From Enterobacter hormaechei subsp. xiangfangensis (GTDB taxonomy: Bacteria; Pseudomonadota; Gammaproteobacteria; Enterobacterales; Enterobacteriaceae), in the NCBI RefSeq assembly GCF_001729785.1, contig NZ_CP017183.1, positions 4,154,001 through 4,218,000 of the forward strand: a stretch of 64,000 bases of DNA, read 5' to 3'. Positions within the stretch are counted from its first letter, which is position 1. Every line of letters starts with the position of its first letter. The notes beneath the pieces are model-generated. The model saw nothing but the letters and a program-made list of their open reading frames with translations. It was not told the origin of the DNA and did not search any database. Both the position numbers and the translations under genes were made by a program. This document shows, in pieces, positions 18,404-33,001 of this stretch.

Positions 18404-21400
18404 ATGGCTAATTTCTTTATTCAACGGCCTGTTTTCGCCTGGGTGCTCGCCATCATTCTGATGATTGCGGGCGGGCTGGCCATTTTAAAACTGCCGGTGG
18501 CGCAATATCCGACCATTGCGCCGCCAGCGGTGGCGGTGACAGCAACCTACCCTGGCGCTGATGCCCAGACGGTACAGGACACCGTAACTCAGGTTATCGA
18601 ACAGAACATGAACGGTATCGATAATTTGATGTACATGTCGTCCACCAGTGATTCCGCCGGTAACGTCACCATTACGCTGACGTTCGAGTCGGGTACGGAT
18701 CCTGATATCGCGCAGGTGCAGGTTCAGAACAAACTCCAGCTCGCCATGCCGCTGCTGCCGCAAGAAGTGCAGCAGCAGGGGATTGGCGTGGAGAAATCCA
18801 GCAGCAGCTTCCTGCTGGTTGCAGGCTTTGTGTCGGACAATAAAAATCTCACGCAGGATGATATCTCCGACTATGTCGCTTCTAACGTAAAAGATGCGAT
18901 CAGCCGTACTTCCGGCGTCGGTGACGTGCAACTGTTCGGTGCCCAGTATGCAATGCGCATTTGGCTGGACAGCAACGCGATGAACAAATATCAGCTCACG
19001 CCGCTGGATATCATTAACCAGCTGAAAACACAGAACGACCAGATTGCTGCGGGCCAGTTGGGAGGAACGCCGTCCGTACCAGGGCAGCAACTGAACGCCT
19101 CAATTATTGCTCAAACACGCTTGAAATCGCCGGAGGAGTTTGGTCGTGTGACGCTGAAGGTGAACCAGGACGGTTCAATGGTCCACCTGAAAGATGTGGC
19201 ACGCATTGAGCTGGGTGGCGAAAACTACAACATGGTCACCAAAATCAATGGCCAGGCAGCAACGGGGCTGGGGATCAAGCTGGCGACTGGCGCAAACGCG
19301 CTGGATACCGCTGCCGCCATCAAGAGTAAACTGGCGCAGTTGCAGCCCTTCTTCCCTCAGGGTCTGAAAGTCGTGTATCCGTACGACACCACACCTTTCG
19401 TGAAGATCTCCATCCATGAAGTGGTGAAGACGCTGTTTGAAGCGATTGTTCTCGTGTTCCTGGTGATGTACCTGTTCCTGCAAAACCTGCGGGCAACGCT
19501 TATTCCCACTATCGCCGTTCCCGTGGTGTTACTGGGCACCTTTGCGGTACTGGCTGCGTTCGGGTTCTCCATTAACACCCTGACGATGTTCGGGATGGTA
19601 TTGGCGATAGGTCTTCTCGTCGATGACGCCATCGTGGTAGTCGAGAACGTAGAACGCGTCATGGTTGAGGACAAGCTGCCGCCAAAAGAGGCGACGCAGA
19701 AGTCAATGGAGCAAATCCAGGGCGCTCTGGTGGGCATTGCCATGGTGCTTTCGGCGGTATTTATTCCGATGGCATTCTTTGGTGGTTCAACCGGGGCTAT
19801 CTATCGCCAGTTCTCGCTGACCATTGTCTCCGCGATGGCCTTGTCGGTACTGGTGGCGTTGATATTAACGCCTGCTCTTTGTGCAACGCTGCTCAAACCG
19901 GTTTCCAGCGAACATCATGAAAAGAAAGGTGGTTTCTTCGGCTGGTTTAACGCGCTCTTTGATAAGAGTGTGGAGCACTACAGCAACAGCGTGAGCGGCA
20001 TTTTACGTAAGACCGGCCGCTATCTGCTGGTTTACGTCATCATCGTCGGCGGCATGGCAGTTCTGTTCCTGCGCCTGCCTTCCTCCTTCCTGCCGGAAGA
20101 GGATCAGGGTGTGTTTATGACGATGGTTCAGTTGCCGGCAGGGGCGACGCAGATGCGTACCCAGCAGGTACTCGATCAGGTTCAGGATTATTACCTGACG
20201 AAAGAGAAAGCGAACGTTGAATCGGTCTTTACCGTAAACGGGTTTAGTTTTAGCGGACAGGGTCAGAACTCCGGTATCGCTTTCGTCAGCCTGAAGCCAT
20301 GGGAAGAGCGTCCGGGCAAGGAAAACGGCGTTGAGGCGATTGTCAGCCGCGCGACGAAAGCGTTCAGCCAGATCAAAGACGGCCTTGTATTTCCGTTTAA
20401 CCTGCCTGCCATTATTGAACTGGGTACCGCAACAGGCTTTGACTTTGAACTGATAGACCAGGCAAACCTGGGACATACGCAGTTAACGCAGGCGCGTAAC
20501 CAGCTGCTGGGCATGGTGAGAGAACATCCTGACTTACTGGTCCGCGTGCGTCCTAACGGACTGGAAGATACGCCACAGTTCAAGCTGGACGTCGATCAGG
20601 AGAAGGCACAGGCGCTGGGTGTGAGCGTGTCTGACGTCAATCAGACTATTTCAACAGCCCTGGGTGGCACCTATGTGAACGACTTTATCGATCACGGACG
20701 GGTGAAAAAAGTTTATGTCCAGGCTGATGCTCGCTTCCGTATGCTACCCGGAGACATTAACGGCCTGTATGTGCGTAGCGCTAACGGCGAAATGGTGCCT
20801 TTCTCTGCCTTTAGCAGCTCTCACTGGGTGTACGGTTCACCGCGTCTGGAACGTTACAATGGGATGCCATCAATGGAGATCCTCGGTGAGTCTGCACCAG
20901 GCAAAAGTACCGGTGAGGCAATGGCGCTGATGGAAAACCTTGCGTCAAAACTGCCGTCCGGCATCGGCTACGACTGGACGGGGATGTCTTATCAGGAACG
21001 ACTTTCCGGGAATCAGGCTCCGGCGCTGTACGCCATTTCACTTATTGTGGTGTTCCTGTGTCTGGCGGCTCTCTATGAAAGCTGGTCAATTCCATTCTCG
21101 GTCATGCTGGTTGTGCCTCTGGGGGTGATCGGTGCGCTTCTGGCTGCATCAATGCGAGGGCTGAACAATGACGTTTACTTCCAGGTTGGTCTGCTTACAA
21201 CAATTGGTTTATCAGCCAAGAACGCCATACTGATCGTTGAGTTCGCCAAAGATCTTATGGATAAAGAAGGCAAAGGGATTATCGAAGCCACGCTTGAAGC
21301 CTCGCGTATGCGTCTGCGTCCTATCCTGATGACTTCCCTGGCATTCATCCTTGGTGTTATGCCTCTGGTCATCAGCAGCGGTGCAGGTAGTGGTGCACAA

Positions 21401-21517
21401 AATGCGGTCGGGACGGGCGTGATGGGCGGGATGCTCTCAGCCACACTGTTGGCCATATTCTTTGTTCCTGTTTTCTTTGTGGTTGTCCGGAGACGATTTA
21501 CAAAGCACAAGGATTAA
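18404..21517 (+). CDS. acrF: RND multidrug efflux pump AcrF
   Basis: Trimeric inner-membrane drug/proton antiporter of the HAE1 family, 1037 residues (E. coli AcrF 1034). It has 12 membrane helices and two large periplasmic loops. The proton relay aspartates Asp407 and Asp408 are intact in [13 protein letters not shown], and the RND motif [16 protein letters not shown] with the relay lysine is present near residue 935. The protein is complete with no frameshift. Paralogy with AcrB makes it hard to separate AcrF from AcrB by sequence alone; the envR neighbour supports AcrF. Confidence 0.95.
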   Translation: MANFFIQRPVFAWVLAIILMIAGGLAILKLPVAQYPTIAPPAVAVTATYPGADAQTVQDTVTQVIEQNMNGIDNLMYMSSTSDSAGNVTITLTFESGTDPDIAQVQVQNKLQLAMPLLPQEVQQQGIGVEKSSSSFLLVAGFVSDNKNLTQDDISDYVASNVKDAISRTSGVGDVQLFGAQYAMRIWLDSNAMNKYQLTPLDIINQLKTQNDQIAAGQLGGTPSVPGQQLNASIIAQTRLKSPEEFGRVTLKVNQDGSMVHLKDVARIELGGENYNMVTKINGQAATGLGIKLATGANALDTAAAIKSKLAQLQPFFPQGLKVVYPYDTTPFVKISIHEVVKTLFEAIVLVFLVMYLFLQNLRATLIPTIAVPVVLLGTFAVLAAFGFSINTLTMFGMVLAIGLLVDDAIVVVENVERVMVEDKLPPKEATQKSMEQIQGALVGIAMVLSAVFIPMAFFGGSTGAIYRQFSLTIVSAMALSVLVALILTPALCATLLKPVSSEHHEKKGGFFGWFNALFDKSVEHYSNSVSGILRKTGRYLLVYVIIVGGMAVLFLRLPSSFLPEEDQGVFMTMVQLPAGATQMRTQQVLDQVQDYYLTKEKANVESVFTVNGFSFSGQGQNSGIAFVSLKPWEERPGKENGVEAIVSRATKAFSQIKDGLVFPFNLPAIIELGTATGFDFELIDQANLGHTQLTQARNQLLGMVREHPDLLVRVRPNGLEDTPQFKLDVDQEKAQALGVSVSDVNQTISTALGGTYVNDFIDHGRVKKVYVQADARFRMLPGDINGLYVRSANGEMVPFSAFSSSHWVYGSPRLERYNGMPSMEILGESAPGKSTGEAMALMENLASKLPSGIGYDWTGMSYQERLSGNQAPALYAISLIVVFLCLAALYESWSIPFSVMLVVPLGVIGALLAASMRGLNNDVYFQVGLLTTIGLSAKNAILIVEFAKDLMDKEGKGIIEATLEASRMRLRPILMTSLAFILGVMPLVISSGAGSGAQNAVGTGVMGGMLSATLLAIFFVPVFFVVVRRRFTKHKD

Positions 21518-21526
21518 TGAAAATCA

Positions 21527-21552
21527 TAAAGGCACCTCTGGTGCCTTTTTTA
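21527..21552 (+). terminator. Intrinsic terminator after acrF
   Basis: AAAGGCACC, loop TCT and GGTGCCTTT followed by TTT. It starts about 10 bases after the acrF stop. Confidence 0.92.
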
Positions 21553-21765
21553 TTTCCTGAAAAAAATGTAAAAACACATCCCCTCTTCACATTTCCTCCA
21601 TTAATAATTACTGCCTGCGCTTTTTTCTTCATAATTTTTACAATCCACACAAATTGAGATTATTCCACGTGCTGCATGGTATTAGTGCGGTGGTAAAATA
21701 ATCATCGATTCGTTAATTGCCGCATCGGCTCTTTAGCGAATAGGCGATCATATTGAGGTAACATC

Positions 21766-21987
21766 ATGAAAAGATTCCTTTCCGTTGCACTTCTCGCTGC
21801 GCTGCTTGCTGGTTGCGCGCACGATTCTCCATGTGTACCGGTATACGACGATCAGGGGCGACTGGTTCACACCAATACCTGTATGAAGGGCACTACCCAG
21901 GATAACTGGGAAACAGCAGGTGCGATTGCTGGTGGCGCCGCGGCAATCGCTGGCCTGACACTCGGTATTGTCGCCCTGACTAAATAA
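21766..21987 (+). CDS. yhdV: YhdV, small outer-envelope lipoprotein
   Basis: A 73-residue lipoprotein. The signal MKRFLSVALLAALLAGC puts the acylated cysteine at 17, followed by a short conserved segment with two cysteines and a glycine/alanine-rich hydrophobic tail (AGGAAAIAGLTLGIVAL). It is almost identical to E. coli YhdV, whose function is unknown. The tail resembles the glycine-zipper segment of small outer-membrane lipoproteins. GAGGT precedes the ATG. It is monocistronic with its own terminator. Confidence 0.92.
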   Translation: MKRFLSVALLAALLAGCAHDSPCVPVYDDQGRLVHTNTCMKGTTQDNWETAGAIAGGAAAIAGLTLGIVALTK

Positions 21988-21994
21988 GGCTTCT

Positions 21995-22026
21995 AAAAGC
22001 GCGGCGATGGCCGCGCTTTTATTTTT
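21995..22026 (+). terminator. Intrinsic terminator after yhdV
   Basis: AAAAGCGCGGC (21995-22005), loop GATG and GCCGCGCTTTT (22010-22020), then ATTTTT. It faces the leftward rrn terminator. Confidence 0.92.
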
Positions 22027-22285
22027 GTCTGATATAAGAAACGTATATTCCCCATCACGAATAGCATCAGATATTAATTAAATTCAATACGCTACCTTAA
22101 TCCTCGCTATATCCCTTACCTGTACAGTATTTGGCATAACATTTAATTCATTTAACGCTACTGCGAGCCAGCAGGATGCATTTCACCACTTCAGTTTCAG
22201 TAGGGTAAAGCGCTACGTCCGTAAGGTATTAACGGCACCAGTGAAAACATCGAATGAGGGAATTGGTTTAGCTGGAGAGATAACG
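22027..22285. other. Spacer between convergent yhdV and rrn
   Basis: AT-rich DNA between the yhdV terminator and the rrn operon terminator. I see no gene, RNA or clear repeat in it. Confidence 0.6.
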
Positions 22286-22314
22286 CAAAAAGGCCATCCT
22301 TTCGGATGGCCTTT
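22286..22314 (-). terminator. rrn operon terminator
   Basis: Read leftward, AGGCCATCC (complement of 22304-22312), loop GAAA and GGATGGCCT end in a run of T from 22290 down to 22286. It lies just after the distal 5S gene and matches the standard enteric rrn terminator form. Confidence 0.9.
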
Positions 22315-22325
22315 CTACTTGTTTG

Positions 22326-22445
22326 ATGTCTGGCAGTTCCCTACTCTCACATGGGGAGACCCCACACTACCATCGGCGCTACGGCGTTTCACTTCTGAGT
22401 TCGGCATGGGGTCAGGTGGGACCACCGCGCTAAAGCCGCCAGACA
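22326..22445 (-). rRNA. rrf: 5S rRNA, distal copy
   Basis: A complete 120-nt 5S rRNA, second of two in the operon. It is identical to the proximal copy except at positions 3 and 117: this copy has U3-A117 where the other has C3-G117. Both changes lie in helix I and keep it paired. The 5S-tRNA-Thr-5S tail is the rrnD arrangement of E. coli. Confidence 0.97.
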
Positions 22446-22486
22446 AATTCTTTTACTTCTTGCCGAACTTTAACCTAAGTATAAAG

Positions 22487-22562
22487 TGGTGCTGATACCC
22501 AGAGTCGAACTGGGGACCTCACCCTTACCAAGGGTGCGCTCTACCAACTGAGCCATATCAGC
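22487..22562 (-). tRNA. thrV: tRNA-Thr (GGT anticodon)
   Basis: A 76-nt tRNA with encoded CCA. The anticodon stem CACCC/GGGTG holds loop TTGGTAA, giving anticodon GGT, which reads ACC and ACU. GTTCGACTC is the T-arm loop. It sits between the two 5S genes, as thrV does in the E. coli rrnD operon. Confidence 0.98.
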
Positions 22563-22574
22563 ACGCTAAATTTG

Positions 22575-22694
22575 ATGCCTGGCAGTTCCCTACTCTCACA
22601 TGGGGAGACCCCACACTACCATCGGCGCTACGGCGTTTCACTTCTGAGTTCGGCATGGGGTCAGGTGGGACCACCGCGCTAAAGCCGCCAGGCA
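22575..22694 (-). rRNA. rrf: 5S rRNA, proximal copy
   Basis: A complete 120-nt 5S rRNA directly after 23S, with the standard TGCCTGGCGGC start and GCCAGGCAT end. Helix I carries C3-G117. The gap to the 23S 3' end is 67 bases. Confidence 0.98.
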
Positions 22695-22744
22695 AATTCT
22701 GTTAATCTGTATCAGGCTGAAAATCGTGTCTGTCTCTTCGCCAA

Positions 22745-25684
<2,940 letters not shown>

Positions 25685-25761
25685 CACTTCTGATTGCGAA
25701 AATTTGAGAGACTCGAACACACATGAGCTGTGTGTCGTTTCAATTTTCAGCTTGATCCAGA

Positions 25762-25774
25762 TTTTTAAAGAGCA
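25762..25774 (-). promoter_or_regulatory. Spacer boxA antitermination site
   Basis: TGCTCTTTAAAAA on the minus strand, just before 23S, matches the enteric boxA for the Nus antitermination complex. Next to it, 25775-25815 forms a nested hairpin (ATATCTCAAA against TTTGAGATAT). Confidence 0.75.
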
Positions 25775-25847
25775 AATATCTCAAACGTGACTCGCAAGTC
25801 AGTTTTGAGATATGACGGCAGGTGACTTTCACTCACGAACCAGCAAG

Positions 25848-25923
25848 TGGCGTCCCCTAGGGGATTCGAACCCCTGTTACCGCCGTGAAAGGGCGGTGTC
25901 CTGGGCCTCTAGACGAAGGGGAC
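25848..25923 (-). tRNA. tRNA-Glu (TTC anticodon) in the 16S-23S spacer
   Basis: A 76-nt tRNA with encoded CCA. The anticodon stem CCGCC/GGCGG holds loop CTTTCAC, giving anticodon TTC. It is the only tRNA in the spacer. E. coli rrnD carries tRNA-Ile and tRNA-Ala in this position, while tRNA-Glu is typical of rrnB, C, E and G, so the spacer type has been exchanged relative to E. coli. Confidence 0.98.
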
Positions 25924-25963
25924 GTACAGTCTCAATCGCAAGACGCCTTGCTATTTACTTTTC

Positions 25964-25986
25964 ATCAGACAATCTGTGTGGACACT
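25964..25986 (-). other. 16S processing stalk, 3' arm
   Basis: These 23 bases are the reverse complement of the leader segment at 27658-27680, with 22 Watson-Crick pairs and one G-U. In the precursor the two arms close a stem around 16S that RNase III cuts. Confidence 0.85.
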
Positions 25987-26007
25987 ACAAAGGCAGGTTC
26001 TTTAAGG

Positions 26008-27549
<1,542 letters not shown>

Positions 27550-27657
27550 AAAAGTTTGATGCTCAATGAATTAAACTTCGTAATGAATTACGTGTTCACT
27601 CGTTGAGACTTGGTATTCATTTTTCGTCCGAGGACGTTAAGAATCCATGTCACTTTG

Positions 27658-27680
27658 AGTGCCCACACAGATTGTCTGAT
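27658..27680 (-). other. 16S processing stalk, 5' arm
   Basis: The leader segment complementary to 25964-25986 in the spacer. It lies just downstream of boxA in the transcript. Confidence 0.85.
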
Positions 27681-27683
27681 AAA

Positions 27684-27696
27684 TTGTTAAAGAGCA
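27684..27696 (-). promoter_or_regulatory. Leader boxA antitermination site
   Basis: TGCTCTTTAACAA on the minus strand is the canonical enteric rrn leader boxA, bound by NusB-NusE and SuhB. It follows P2 by about 40 bases. Confidence 0.9.
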
Positions 27697-27734
27697 GTTG
27701 CGACGCGCTTCAGCGCTGTGTCGCGAGGTGGCGT

Positions 27735-27762
27735 ATATTACGCTTTCCTCTTTCAGAGTCAA
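27735..27762 (-). promoter_or_regulatory. rrn promoter P2
   Basis: TTGACT (27757-27762), 16 bases, TAATAT (27735-27740), then ACGCCACC as a GC-rich discriminator. It is the standard rrn P2 core. Confidence 0.9.
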
Positions 27763-27843
27763 CCCTGATTTTCAGGATTTTTTCTCTTCAACCGACCGGG
27801 TTGTTTGTGAAGTGATTCACATCCGCCGTGTCGATGGAGGCGC

Positions 27844-27890
27844 ATTATAGGGATCCCAGTTTTTAGCACAAGTATTTTTTAGATCTTTTT
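27844..27890 (-). promoter_or_regulatory. rrn promoter P1 with UP element
   Basis: TTGTGC (27866-27871), 16 bases, TATAAT (27844-27849), then the discriminator GCGCCTCC. A/T-rich tracts at about 27872-27890 are the UP element for the RNA polymerase alpha C-terminal domain. Fis sites are expected upstream, to about 28000, but none is clear by eye. The TTGTGC core is like that of E. coli rrnD, supporting the locus assignment. Confidence 0.88.
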
Positions 27891-28026
27891 TTCCAACTGA
27901 TGATTTTCCGTGCTTTTCGCTGAAAACCCACCCGATCCGCTTAAAAATTGACGCATTTTGCCTTGCCTCGATCCAGGAATACGATCAAAGTCTTCTTTAA
28001 TAGCGCTCATCTGTATCGAGGTAGAT

Positions 28027-28581
28027 ATGTTTGCAGTATTACGTCCTTATAAAGATCTGTTCCCCCAAAAAGGCGATCGCGTGATGATCGATGCCAGCAG
28101 CGTGGTCATTGGTGATGTTCGCATGGCCGATGATGTCAGCATCTGGCCACTCGTCGCGATCCGGGGCGATGTTAACTATGTTGCAATCGGTGCACGCACC
28201 AATATTCAGGACGGCAGCGTGCTGCATGTGACTCATAAGTCATCATATAACCCTGAGGGCAATCCGCTCATCATTGGGGAAGATGTTACCGTCGGTCATA
28301 AAGTAATGCTCCACGGCTGCACAATCGGTAACAGGGTTCTCGTTGGGATGGGATCGATTTTGCTGGATGGCGTCATAGTAGAAGATGACGTAATGATTGG
28401 CGCAGGAAGCCTAGTTCCGCAAAACAAACGCCTGGAAAGTGGCTATCTCTATTTAGGCAGTCCGGTTAAACAGATCCGCCCCCTAAAGGAGGCGGAGATC
28501 GAAGGATTGAAATACTCAGCGAACAATTACGTTAAATGGAAGAATGACTATCTGGATCAGGATAACCAGACCCAGCCCTGA
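28027..28581 (+). CDS. yrdA: YrdA, left-handed beta-helix gamma-carbonic-anhydrase-like protein
   Basis: A 184-residue trimeric hexapeptide-repeat protein related to gamma carbonic anhydrases; its substrate in enterics is not established. Metal-site histidines are visible in LHVTHKSSY and VGHKVMLHGC, and the hexapeptide turns run through IGNRVLVGMGSILLDG. ATG 28027 is chosen, with GAGGT before it; an upstream in-frame start falls in the rrn P1 flank. The last 25 bases overlap the convergent yrdB. Confidence 0.93.
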   Translation: MFAVLRPYKDLFPQKGDRVMIDASSVVIGDVRMADDVSIWPLVAIRGDVNYVAIGARTNIQDGSVLHVTHKSSYNPEGNPLIIGEDVTVGHKVMLHGCTIGNRVLVGMGSILLDGVIVEDDVMIGAGSLVPQNKRLESGYLYLGSPVKQIRPLKEAEIEGLKYSANNYVKWKNDYLDQDNQTQP

Positions 28582-28805
28582 TCGTCTTCCTGCTGTACGC
28601 GGATCAAATCGCTGGCTTCCTCTTCCAGATCCCAGCGATTTTCACAAAAGACCGCTAACGGATCTGAACCACCAAAGCGCTGAAGCAACGTCTCCCCTTT
28701 AATCGCACAGGTGAGCTGCATTCCATGCACCAGCACCGGGAAACACACCGCTTGCTTGTTTTCATCCCAGATTTCTCTGTCGGGAAAATGAATCGCCTGA
28801 TTCAT
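28557..28805 (-). CDS. yrdB: YrdB, small conserved protein
   Basis: An 82-residue acidic protein of the DUF1488 family, clearly homologous to E. coli YrdB (85 residues), with a conserved C-terminal EDDQGWVWL. Its function is unknown. It is the last gene of the leftward dprA-smg-yrdD-tsaC-aroE group; its start overlaps the aroE stop by 4 bases. Its end overlaps the convergent yrdA by 25 bases. Confidence 0.9.
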   Translation of the reverse strand: MNQAIHFPDREIWDENKQAVCFPVLVHGMQLTCAIKGETLLQRFGGSDPLAVFCENRWDLEEEASDLIRVQQEDDQGWVWLS

Positions 28806-29620
28806 GCCATCAGTTCCTGTTTCAGCTTTTCGATCACCGGTTCTACAGCAGGTAACACGCCATGCCAGAGTAGCACCGCATGAGCCGCCTGCCCCACCAG
28901 CATGCCCAGACCATCAGCCACATGTTTTGCCCCCTGTTGTTCGCACCAGGTCAGAAATGGCGTTTTCCCTTTTTGATAAAACATGTCATAGGCGTAGATG
29001 TGGGAATGAACCAGGGATGCAGGAATCGCCGGGATCTCTCCATTAATACCGCTTGAGGTGGCATTAATCACAAGATCAAATTCGTGACCCGCGAGATCCT
29101 CAAGTGCTACCGCAGCTACGCTGCCTGTGTGTGCGAACAACGCCGCCAGCTCTTCTGCTCTGGAGAAAGTACGGTTGGTGATTGTCACCGCACAATCCAG
29201 CGAAAGAAGAGGAAGCAATACGCCGCGCGACGCGCCACCCGCACCGATCAGCAGGATCCGAAAGCCTGGTTTAATAAACGACAGTCGCTCCAGATCGCTG
29301 AGTAAACCTATGCCATCGGTGTTATCGCCCAGAAGGCGACCATCTTCGAGCCGCTTAAGAGTATTGACGGCACCAGCGAGCGACGCACGCTCGGTCAGCT
29401 CATCCGCACGCCCGAAAGCCTCTTCTTTAAAAGGCACCGTAACGTTCGCACCTTTACCGCCCGCAACAAAAAAGCTATTTAGCGTCGGTAAAAATGCATC
29501 AACAGGCGCAAGAACCCGACCATATGGGTGATCTATCTGCAATTGCTCTGCAAACAGCTGATGGATCAGAGGCGACTTGCTGTGCGCGATCGGGTTACCA
29601 AAAACAGCATAGGTTTCCAT
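28802..29620 (-). CDS. aroE: Shikimate dehydrogenase
   Basis: NADP-dependent reduction of 3-dehydroshikimate to shikimate in aromatic amino-acid synthesis. It has 272 residues, as in E. coli. Catalytic Lys65 (TVPFKEE) and Asp102 (GDNTDG) are present, and the NADP loop is [12 protein letters not shown] one codon upstream is also in frame, but ATG 29620 gives the family start [10 protein letters not shown]. tsaC ends 4 bases before it. Confidence 0.96.
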   Translation of the reverse strand: METYAVFGNPIAHSKSPLIHQLFAEQLQIDHPYGRVLAPVDAFLPTLNSFFVAGGKGANVTVPFKEEAFGRADELTERASLAGAVNTLKRLEDGRLLGDNTDGIGLLSDLERLSFIKPGFRILLIGAGGASRGVLLPLLSLDCAVTITNRTFSRAEELAALFAHTGSVAAVALEDLAGHEFDLVINATSSGINGEIPAIPASLVHSHIYAYDMFYQKGKTPFLTWCEQQGAKHVADGLGMLVGQAAHAVLLWHGVLPAVEPVIEKLKQELMA

Positions 29621-29624
29621 CACA

Positions 29625-30197
29625 TTATCCCTGGCGAAAACGTTCGCCGGTCAAGGCATCGCGAATTTCTGACGGGTTAAGACGGCCACCGGTTTCACCG
29701 ACGGCTACCGGGAAATCACTCCCGAACTGCGCCAGAACTTCTTCGGTTGTCCGACAGGGGGGAAGCCCGGTCAGGTTGGCGCTGGTTGAAACCAGAGGTT
29801 TACCAAATGCCTGGCATAACTCCACCACCAGCGGATGGTCGGTAACGCGTACCGCAAGTGAATCGAAACGCCCGGTTAACCAGCGCGGCGTTGTCGGTTG
29901 TGCAGGAAAAACAAACGTCACGGGACCAGGCCACGCAGAGAAAATGGTTTCCCGCTGTGCAGGCGTCAGCATGGAATCATCAATATAAGGCTTAAGCTGC
30001 GCGTAGTTCGCAGCGATCAAAATCAATCCTTTTTCCACAGGCCGCTGTTTTAGCGCCAGCAGACGGTTAACGGCGACTTCGCTGTCAGGATCGCACCCGA
30101 CCCCGAAAACGGCTTCTGTTGGATAGGCGATGACTTCTTCTTTTTTCAGGATTTCCACCGCCTGCGCGATGGAGCCTGATGGCAGGTTATTATTCAC
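29625..30197 (-). CDS. tsaC: Threonylcarbamoyl-AMP synthase TsaC
   Basis: Makes L-threonylcarbamoyladenylate from threonine, bicarbonate and ATP, the first step of t6A37 modification in tRNAs reading ANN codons. It has 190 residues of the YrdC/Sua5 fold, with [13 protein letters not shown] and the [11 protein letters not shown] nucleotide motif and STSANLTG near the C-terminus. GTG at 30195-30197 gives the family length, and an earlier ATG adds an unaligned N-terminus. It overlaps yrdD by 8 bases. Confidence 0.93.
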   Translation of the reverse strand: MNNNLPSGSIAQAVEILKKEEVIAYPTEAVFGVGCDPDSEVAVNRLLALKQRPVEKGLILIAANYAQLKPYIDDSMLTPAQRETIFSAWPGPVTFVFPAQPTTPRWLTGRFDSLAVRVTDHPLVVELCQAFGKPLVSTSANLTGLPPCRTTEEVLAQFGSDFPVAVGETGGRLNPSEIRDALTGERFRQG

Positions 30198-30744
30198 TGA
30201 TTTGATCCGCCGAAACCGGCTTTCCACATTGTTTACTGGCGCAAAAGCGTTTCAAGCCTTGCGCGGTTTTCTTTTCTATAAGTAACGGATAATCGCAATG
30301 AGGGCAGACGCCCGCTACTGGTTTGAAATTGATAACGAACTGGCATTCGGGATAGCGATCGCACGAATGGAAGGTCTTGCCATAACGAGAGCGGCGCTGC
30401 ACCAATTGACCACGCTGGCACTGAGGGCAGGCAATTGCCGTTTCATCTGGTTTATCAATTTGTTCCGTATGATCACATTCCGGGTAGCGGCTGCATCCGA
30501 TAAACATCCCGAACCGCCCCAGCCGCAGCGCCAGTTCGCCGCCGCAGAGCGGACAAAGCTGTCCCTCCAGAATTTTGACGATATGTCCGTCCGCCTGGCT
30601 CTTCAGGGGACGGACATAATCACATTCCGGATAGTGTGAACAACCGAGAAACGGACCGTGTTTCCCGGACCGAATAACAAGTTCAGCCCCACACTGTGGG
30701 CAGGGCTCGTTTTTATGCACCGTGAAGAGTGCTGATTTGGCCAT
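30190..30744 (-). CDS. yrdD: YrdD, topoisomerase-I-type zinc-ribbon protein
   Basis: A 184-residue protein made of about four zinc-ribbon modules like those at the C-terminus of topoisomerase [25 protein letters not shown] and CPHCDYPL, three with a downstream C..YPEC partner. It lacks any strand-passage domain, so it probably binds single-stranded DNA or RNA; the role is not known. It is nearly collinear with E. coli YrdD (180 residues). It lies 26 bases after smg and overlaps tsaC. Confidence 0.92.
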   Translation of the reverse strand: MAKSALFTVHKNEPCPQCGAELVIRSGKHGPFLGCSHYPECDYVRPLKSQADGHIVKILEGQLCPLCGGELALRLGRFGMFIGCSRYPECDHTEQIDKPDETAIACPQCQRGQLVQRRSRYGKTFHSCDRYPECQFVINFKPVAGVCPHCDYPLLIEKKTAQGLKRFCASKQCGKPVSADQISE

Positions 30745-30770
30745 AACAACTCTTGTTGCTGCACATAGAA

Positions 30771-31244
30771 TTAATGCAGCATACCTTCATTCACTTCAAA
30801 GAGTAATTCTTCCATTTGCTGATAGGCATTTTCACAGCCTGGAATGTTGAACAGCACCATCAGGATCACCCATTTCAGATCTTCCAGTTCAAATTCAGCA
30901 GTATCCAGCGCCATGACGCGCTCTATCACCATCTCTCTCGTTTCGAGGTTTAGCACCTGAATCTGCTCGAGGAATAAAATGAATCCCCGGCAGCTGGCAT
31001 CCAGCCTTTCACACTCTTCAGCTGTATAGATGCGCACAGACAATGGGTCAGAAGCAAGCTGCATCGGTTCGGCGAGGCCGTCCTGATAATCAGCCAACTT
31101 ATCCAGCCACATCAACGCATTATAAATATCTTCCCGCTCAAAACCTGCGTCGGTCAGATCCCGTGTTAATTTGTCCTGATCCACCTGCATTTCTGCTTCG
31201 TTGTGGATGTAAGTCTCAAACAAATACATCAGTACGTCGAACAT
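30771..31244 (-). CDS. smg: Smg (DUF494) protein
   Basis: A 157-residue acidic, largely helical protein of the DUF494/Smg family with no known reaction. It begins [19 protein letters not shown], the family signature. Its start lies inside dprA: the two overlap by 29 bases, as in E. coli, which suggests translational coupling. Neighbours deal with DNA uptake (DprA), tRNA (TsaC) and zinc ribbons, so context gives no single hint. Confidence 0.92.
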   Translation of the reverse strand: MFDVLMYLFETYIHNEAEMQVDQDKLTRDLTDAGFEREDIYNALMWLDKLADYQDGLAEPMQLASDPLSVRIYTAEECERLDASCRGFILFLEQIQVLNLETREMVIERVMALDTAEFELEDLKWVILMVLFNIPGCENAYQQMEELLFEVNEGMLH

Positions 31245-32340
31245 GGCATGCCCTCCTTAATCGGACATAGCCGCCGGGTACAGCTGCGATCCACCCTGCT
31301 AACTCCAGTTCGAGTAGCTGTGCTACCGTTACTGGCACAGGTTGGCCGGCACGTTCAGCGACAACGTCAACAGGTGTTACCTCATCTCCTACGTTAGCCA
31401 GGAGCTTGGGAAATGGCAATGCTACGGCCTCCTGATCCGATGAAATATGTCGCTTTTGGAGATCATCCTGCAACCAATGCAATCCATACTGCAAATTTTC
31501 CAGGATATCCTCTTTACAGGTCACCAGCGTCGCCCCCTGTTTTATCAGCCAGTGAGGGCCTTCGCAGCCAGGGTTCCCCAACGGGCCGGGCAGCGCAAAA
31601 ACTTCACGCCCCTGCTCCAGTGCGCACCTTGCAGTAACCAGCGATCCACTTCGAATCGCAGCTTCGACCACCAGCACGCCCTGGCTTAACCCGCTGATGA
31701 TCCGGTTACGCCGTGGAAAGTTACCCGGTCTGGGCGATGTCGAAAGTGAAAACTCAGATACTATCGCCCCCTCAGAAGCGATAAGTTGCTCAGCCAGAAT
31801 GTGATGACGACGCGGATAGAGACTAAAAAGACCATTGCCAAGCACGGCGACACTTCGCCCTTTTGCTGACAACGCCGCATGATGTGCCACACCGTCGATG
31901 CCGCAAGCCAGGCCACTGGTGATCGTAAAGCCACATTGGGACAGCTGTTCACTGAGCATTTTCCCCCAACGCTCGCCGTACCACGAGGGCGCACGGCTGC
32001 CCACAACCGCAAGCTGCATGCTATTAAGCACGTCGACGCGGCCTCGCACAAAGAGCGCCCCGGGAAAATCAGGTATAGAACGCAACAATGGCGGAAAACG
32101 AGGATCATCCGCCGTGAGAAGGTGGTTGTCGGTGTGTTCAAGCCATTCCAGACTACGTTCAAGCTCACTCTCGCTGAACGAAAAAAACTTTACGGCATGT
32201 TTGGGCGAAAGCCCTGCCGCGTTGACAGCTTCAGCATCAACGGTTGCCTGGCGAAGCAGCCTCTGCGCAATCTCCAGCATCGCGTCACCGTATAACGACC
32301 CGATGTTTATAAGCCGTAACCATATCTCTGTGGACGTCAT
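31216..32340 (-). CDS. dprA: DNA processing protein DprA (Smf)
   Basis: Rossmann-fold protein that loads RecA on incoming single-stranded DNA during transformation; its role in enterics is unclear. It has 374 residues. The core shows [32 protein letters not shown] and [13 protein letters not shown], and a C-terminal winged helix follows from about 300. ATG 32340 (AAAGG before it) is preferred to a start ten codons upstream. It is divergent from def. Confidence 0.94.
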   Translation of the reverse strand: MTSTEIWLRLINIGSLYGDAMLEIAQRLLRQATVDAEAVNAAGLSPKHAVKFFSFSESELERSLEWLEHTDNHLLTADDPRFPPLLRSIPDFPGALFVRGRVDVLNSMQLAVVGSRAPSWYGERWGKMLSEQLSQCGFTITSGLACGIDGVAHHAALSAKGRSVAVLGNGLFSLYPRRHHILAEQLIASEGAIVSEFSLSTSPRPGNFPRRNRIISGLSQGVLVVEAAIRSGSLVTARCALEQGREVFALPGPLGNPGCEGPHWLIKQGATLVTCKEDILENLQYGLHWLQDDLQKRHISSDQEAVALPFPKLLANVGDEVTPVDVVAERAGQPVPVTVAQLLELELAGWIAAVPGGYVRLRRACHVRRTDVFV

Positions 32341-32467
32341 CCTTTTCCCTGCCATAAGCAGCCTCAGCAATCTTTGCGATTGGTCACTGATGCTGTCAAT
32401 CGACCGGGGATTTGTCTAGAATAGAAGTAATATTCTTATCAACTCCTGAACACGACTCTGGAAATTT

Positions 32468-32977
32468 ATGGCAGTTTTGCAAGTGTTACATATTCCTGAC
32501 GAGCGTCTTCGCATCGTCGCGGAACCGGTTAAAGAAGTGAATGCAGAAATTCAGCGTATCGTCGATGATATGTTCGATACCATGTACGCTGAAGAAGGCA
32601 TTGGCCTGGCGGCGACCCAGGTAGACATTCACAAGCGTATTATCGTGATCGACGTTTCTGAAAATCGCGATGAGCGTCTGGTGCTGATCAACCCTGAACT
32701 GCTTGAAAAAAGCGGCGAAACAGGCATTGAGGAAGGCTGTCTGTCTATCCCTGAACAGCGCGCTTTGGTGCCACGTGCCGAAAAAGTTAAAATTCGCGCA
32801 CTGGATCGTGACGGCAATCCGTTTGAGCTGGAAGCCGACGATCTGCTGGCGATTTGCATTCAGCATGAGATGGATCACCTGGTCGGTAAACTGTTTATCG
32901 ATTACCTCTCACCTCTGAAGCAACAGCGTATTCGTCAGAAAGTTGAGAAACTGGATCGTTTGCGTTCTCGCGCTTAA
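32468..32977 (+). CDS. def: Peptide deformylase
   Basis: Iron enzyme that removes the formyl group from nascent proteins at the ribosome exit. It has 169 residues. All three signatures are intact: GIGLAATQ (44-51), EEGCLSIP with metal ligand Cys91, and HEMDH with His133, Glu134 and His137. It starts the def-fmt-rsmB-trkA group, divergent from dprA, and precedes fmt by 24 bases, pairing the enzyme that removes formyl with the one that adds it. Confidence 0.98.
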   Translation: MAVLQVLHIPDERLRIVAEPVKEVNAEIQRIVDDMFDTMYAEEGIGLAATQVDIHKRIIVIDVSENRDERLVLINPELLEKSGETGIEEGCLSIPEQRALVPRAEKVKIRALDRDGNPFELEADDLLAICIQHEMDHLVGKLFIDYLSPLKQQRIRQKVEKLDRLRSRA

Positions 32978-33001
32978 CGCCCCCCGGATACAAGGAATAA
33001 C

